Below are positions 63,652-64,000 of a DNA stretch of 64,000 nucleotides, piece after piece. Position 1 is the first letter of the stretch; every line of letters starts with the position of its first letter. Position numbers and translations under genes: made by a program. The stretch comes from Prauserella shujinwangii (GTDB lineage Bacteria; Actinomycetota; Actinomycetes; Mycobacteriales; Pseudonocardiaceae): contig NZ_PVNH01000002.1 of NCBI RefSeq assembly GCF_003001955.1, positions 310,001 through 374,000 on the forward strand, in the 5' to 3' direction. The notes below the pieces were generated by a model. It was not told the DNA's origin. It did not search any database and was given only the letters and a program-made list of their open reading frames with translations.

Positions 63652-64000
63652 CGGATCCCCTCCAGCGCCCTCGGCCGCGCCACGACGATCACCAGCACGG
63701 CGACCACCACCAGCAGCAGCGCGAGCGCGATCGCACTGTCCACGTCGGTCTCCGCCTGGTTGTAGACCGCCAGCGGCAGGGTGCGGGTGACGTCCTGCAA
63801 GCTGCCCGCGAACGTGATGGTGGCGCCGAACTCGCCGAGCGCCCGCGCGAAGCTCAGCACCGCGCCCGAGCCGAGCGCGGGCAGCAGCAGCGGGACGGTG
63901 ACCCGGCGGAACACGGTCCACGGCCGCGCGCCGAGCGTGGCGGCCACGCGCTCGAACCGGTCCCCCGAGCCACGCAGCGCGCCTTCCAGGCTGACGACGA
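63648..64000 (-). CDS. modB: Molybdate-type ABC transporter permease (3' part; 5' end outside window)
   Basis: The last 117 codons are visible and the frame is open to the window edge, so the start is missing. The visible part has the ABC 'EAA' loop [21 protein letters not shown], then [32 protein letters not shown], a signature of ModB/CysT permeases, and a last helix [20 protein letters not shown]. It overlaps modC by 4 bp. The binding-protein gene modA should be further upstream outside the window. Confidence 0.85.
   Translation of the reverse strand, partial: VVSLEGALRGSGDRFERVAATLGARPWTVFRRVTVPLLLPALGSGAVLSFARALGEFGATITFAGSLQDVTRTLPLAVYNQAETDVDSAIALALLLVVVAVLVIVVARPRALEGIR

Overview
The window is GC-rich (about 70%), densely coded actinobacterial chromosome. 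Mycobacterium-type housekeeping genes (SepH, a CitA-type second citrate synthase, the short serC form, DUF2530, DUF2537, DUF3027, a CspB-type cold-shock protein), many TetR regulators, leaderless-looking starts and IdeR-type iron boxes point to the Pseudonocardiaceae (Amycolatopsis/Saccharomonospora/Prauserella-like). That placement is inference from gene content. I saw no rRNA, tRNA, transposase, phage gene, CRISPR array or replication origin.

Layout. 0-10.8 kb: the end of glpD, an ABC-2 exporter pair, a SEC-C protein, a duplicated-DUF427 protein, main citrate synthase, a PfkB sugar kinase, a TetR/acyl-CoA dehydrogenase pair and an amidohydrolase. 10.8-16.6 kb: a tandem duplication of a Uma2-type nuclease gene (one copy frameshifted), a small P-loop kinase, an aldose-1-epimerase-like gene, an ORC/Cdc6-like AAA+ ATPase and an MFS exporter. 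16.6-30.3 kb: pdxH, a TetR/secreted lipase pair, second citrate synthase, an MFS - EphD-like hydrolase/SDR fusion - TetR operon, a TetR/serine hydrolase pair, serC, a GT87 mannosyltransferase and sepH. 30.3-35.3 kb: an envelope-glycan module with an SQD1-like UDP-sulfoquinovose synthase, a GtrA-type protein, a GT-C/GT2 fusion and a second epimerase. 35.3-53.9 kb: small conserved proteins, an RNA methyltransferase, a GCS2-type ligase, TetR and haem oxygenase under an iron box, superoxide dismutase, MFS/MarR, a purine permease, a sacsin-like GHKL ATPase, DUF3027, a Q-cyclase lipoprotein, MFS, DUF2771 and CspB. 53.9-64 kb: TetR/R2lox, a K+ channel, an acyl-CoA synthetase, an internally deleted PhzF, YccF, an HxlR/QorB redox pair, two phosphatases and modC plus partial modB.

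From memory, the order citA-serC-sepH-DUF2537/TrmH-MarR-DUF2530-DUF3027-MFS-DUF2771-cspB parallels M. tuberculosis Rv0889c to Rv0871, with accessory genes, notably the glycan module, interleaved.

The strongest structure beyond the genes is a set of dispersed palindromes at gene ends. Class 1 has a conserved core like TGCGTTGAACGCA between arms that differ by locus (5137, 30216, 41755, 56732, 59092). Class 2 shares CGTGAGTGAGAAACGTGG (19327, 20715, 36312, 55577). A related perfect-arm palindrome at 28618 is read through in frame inside a glycosyltransferase gene. A third GC-rich class lies at 3290 and 29051-29166. Several supply the stop codons of the flanking genes, and most sit between convergent genes, so they are probably bidirectional terminators that are also mobile or amplified.
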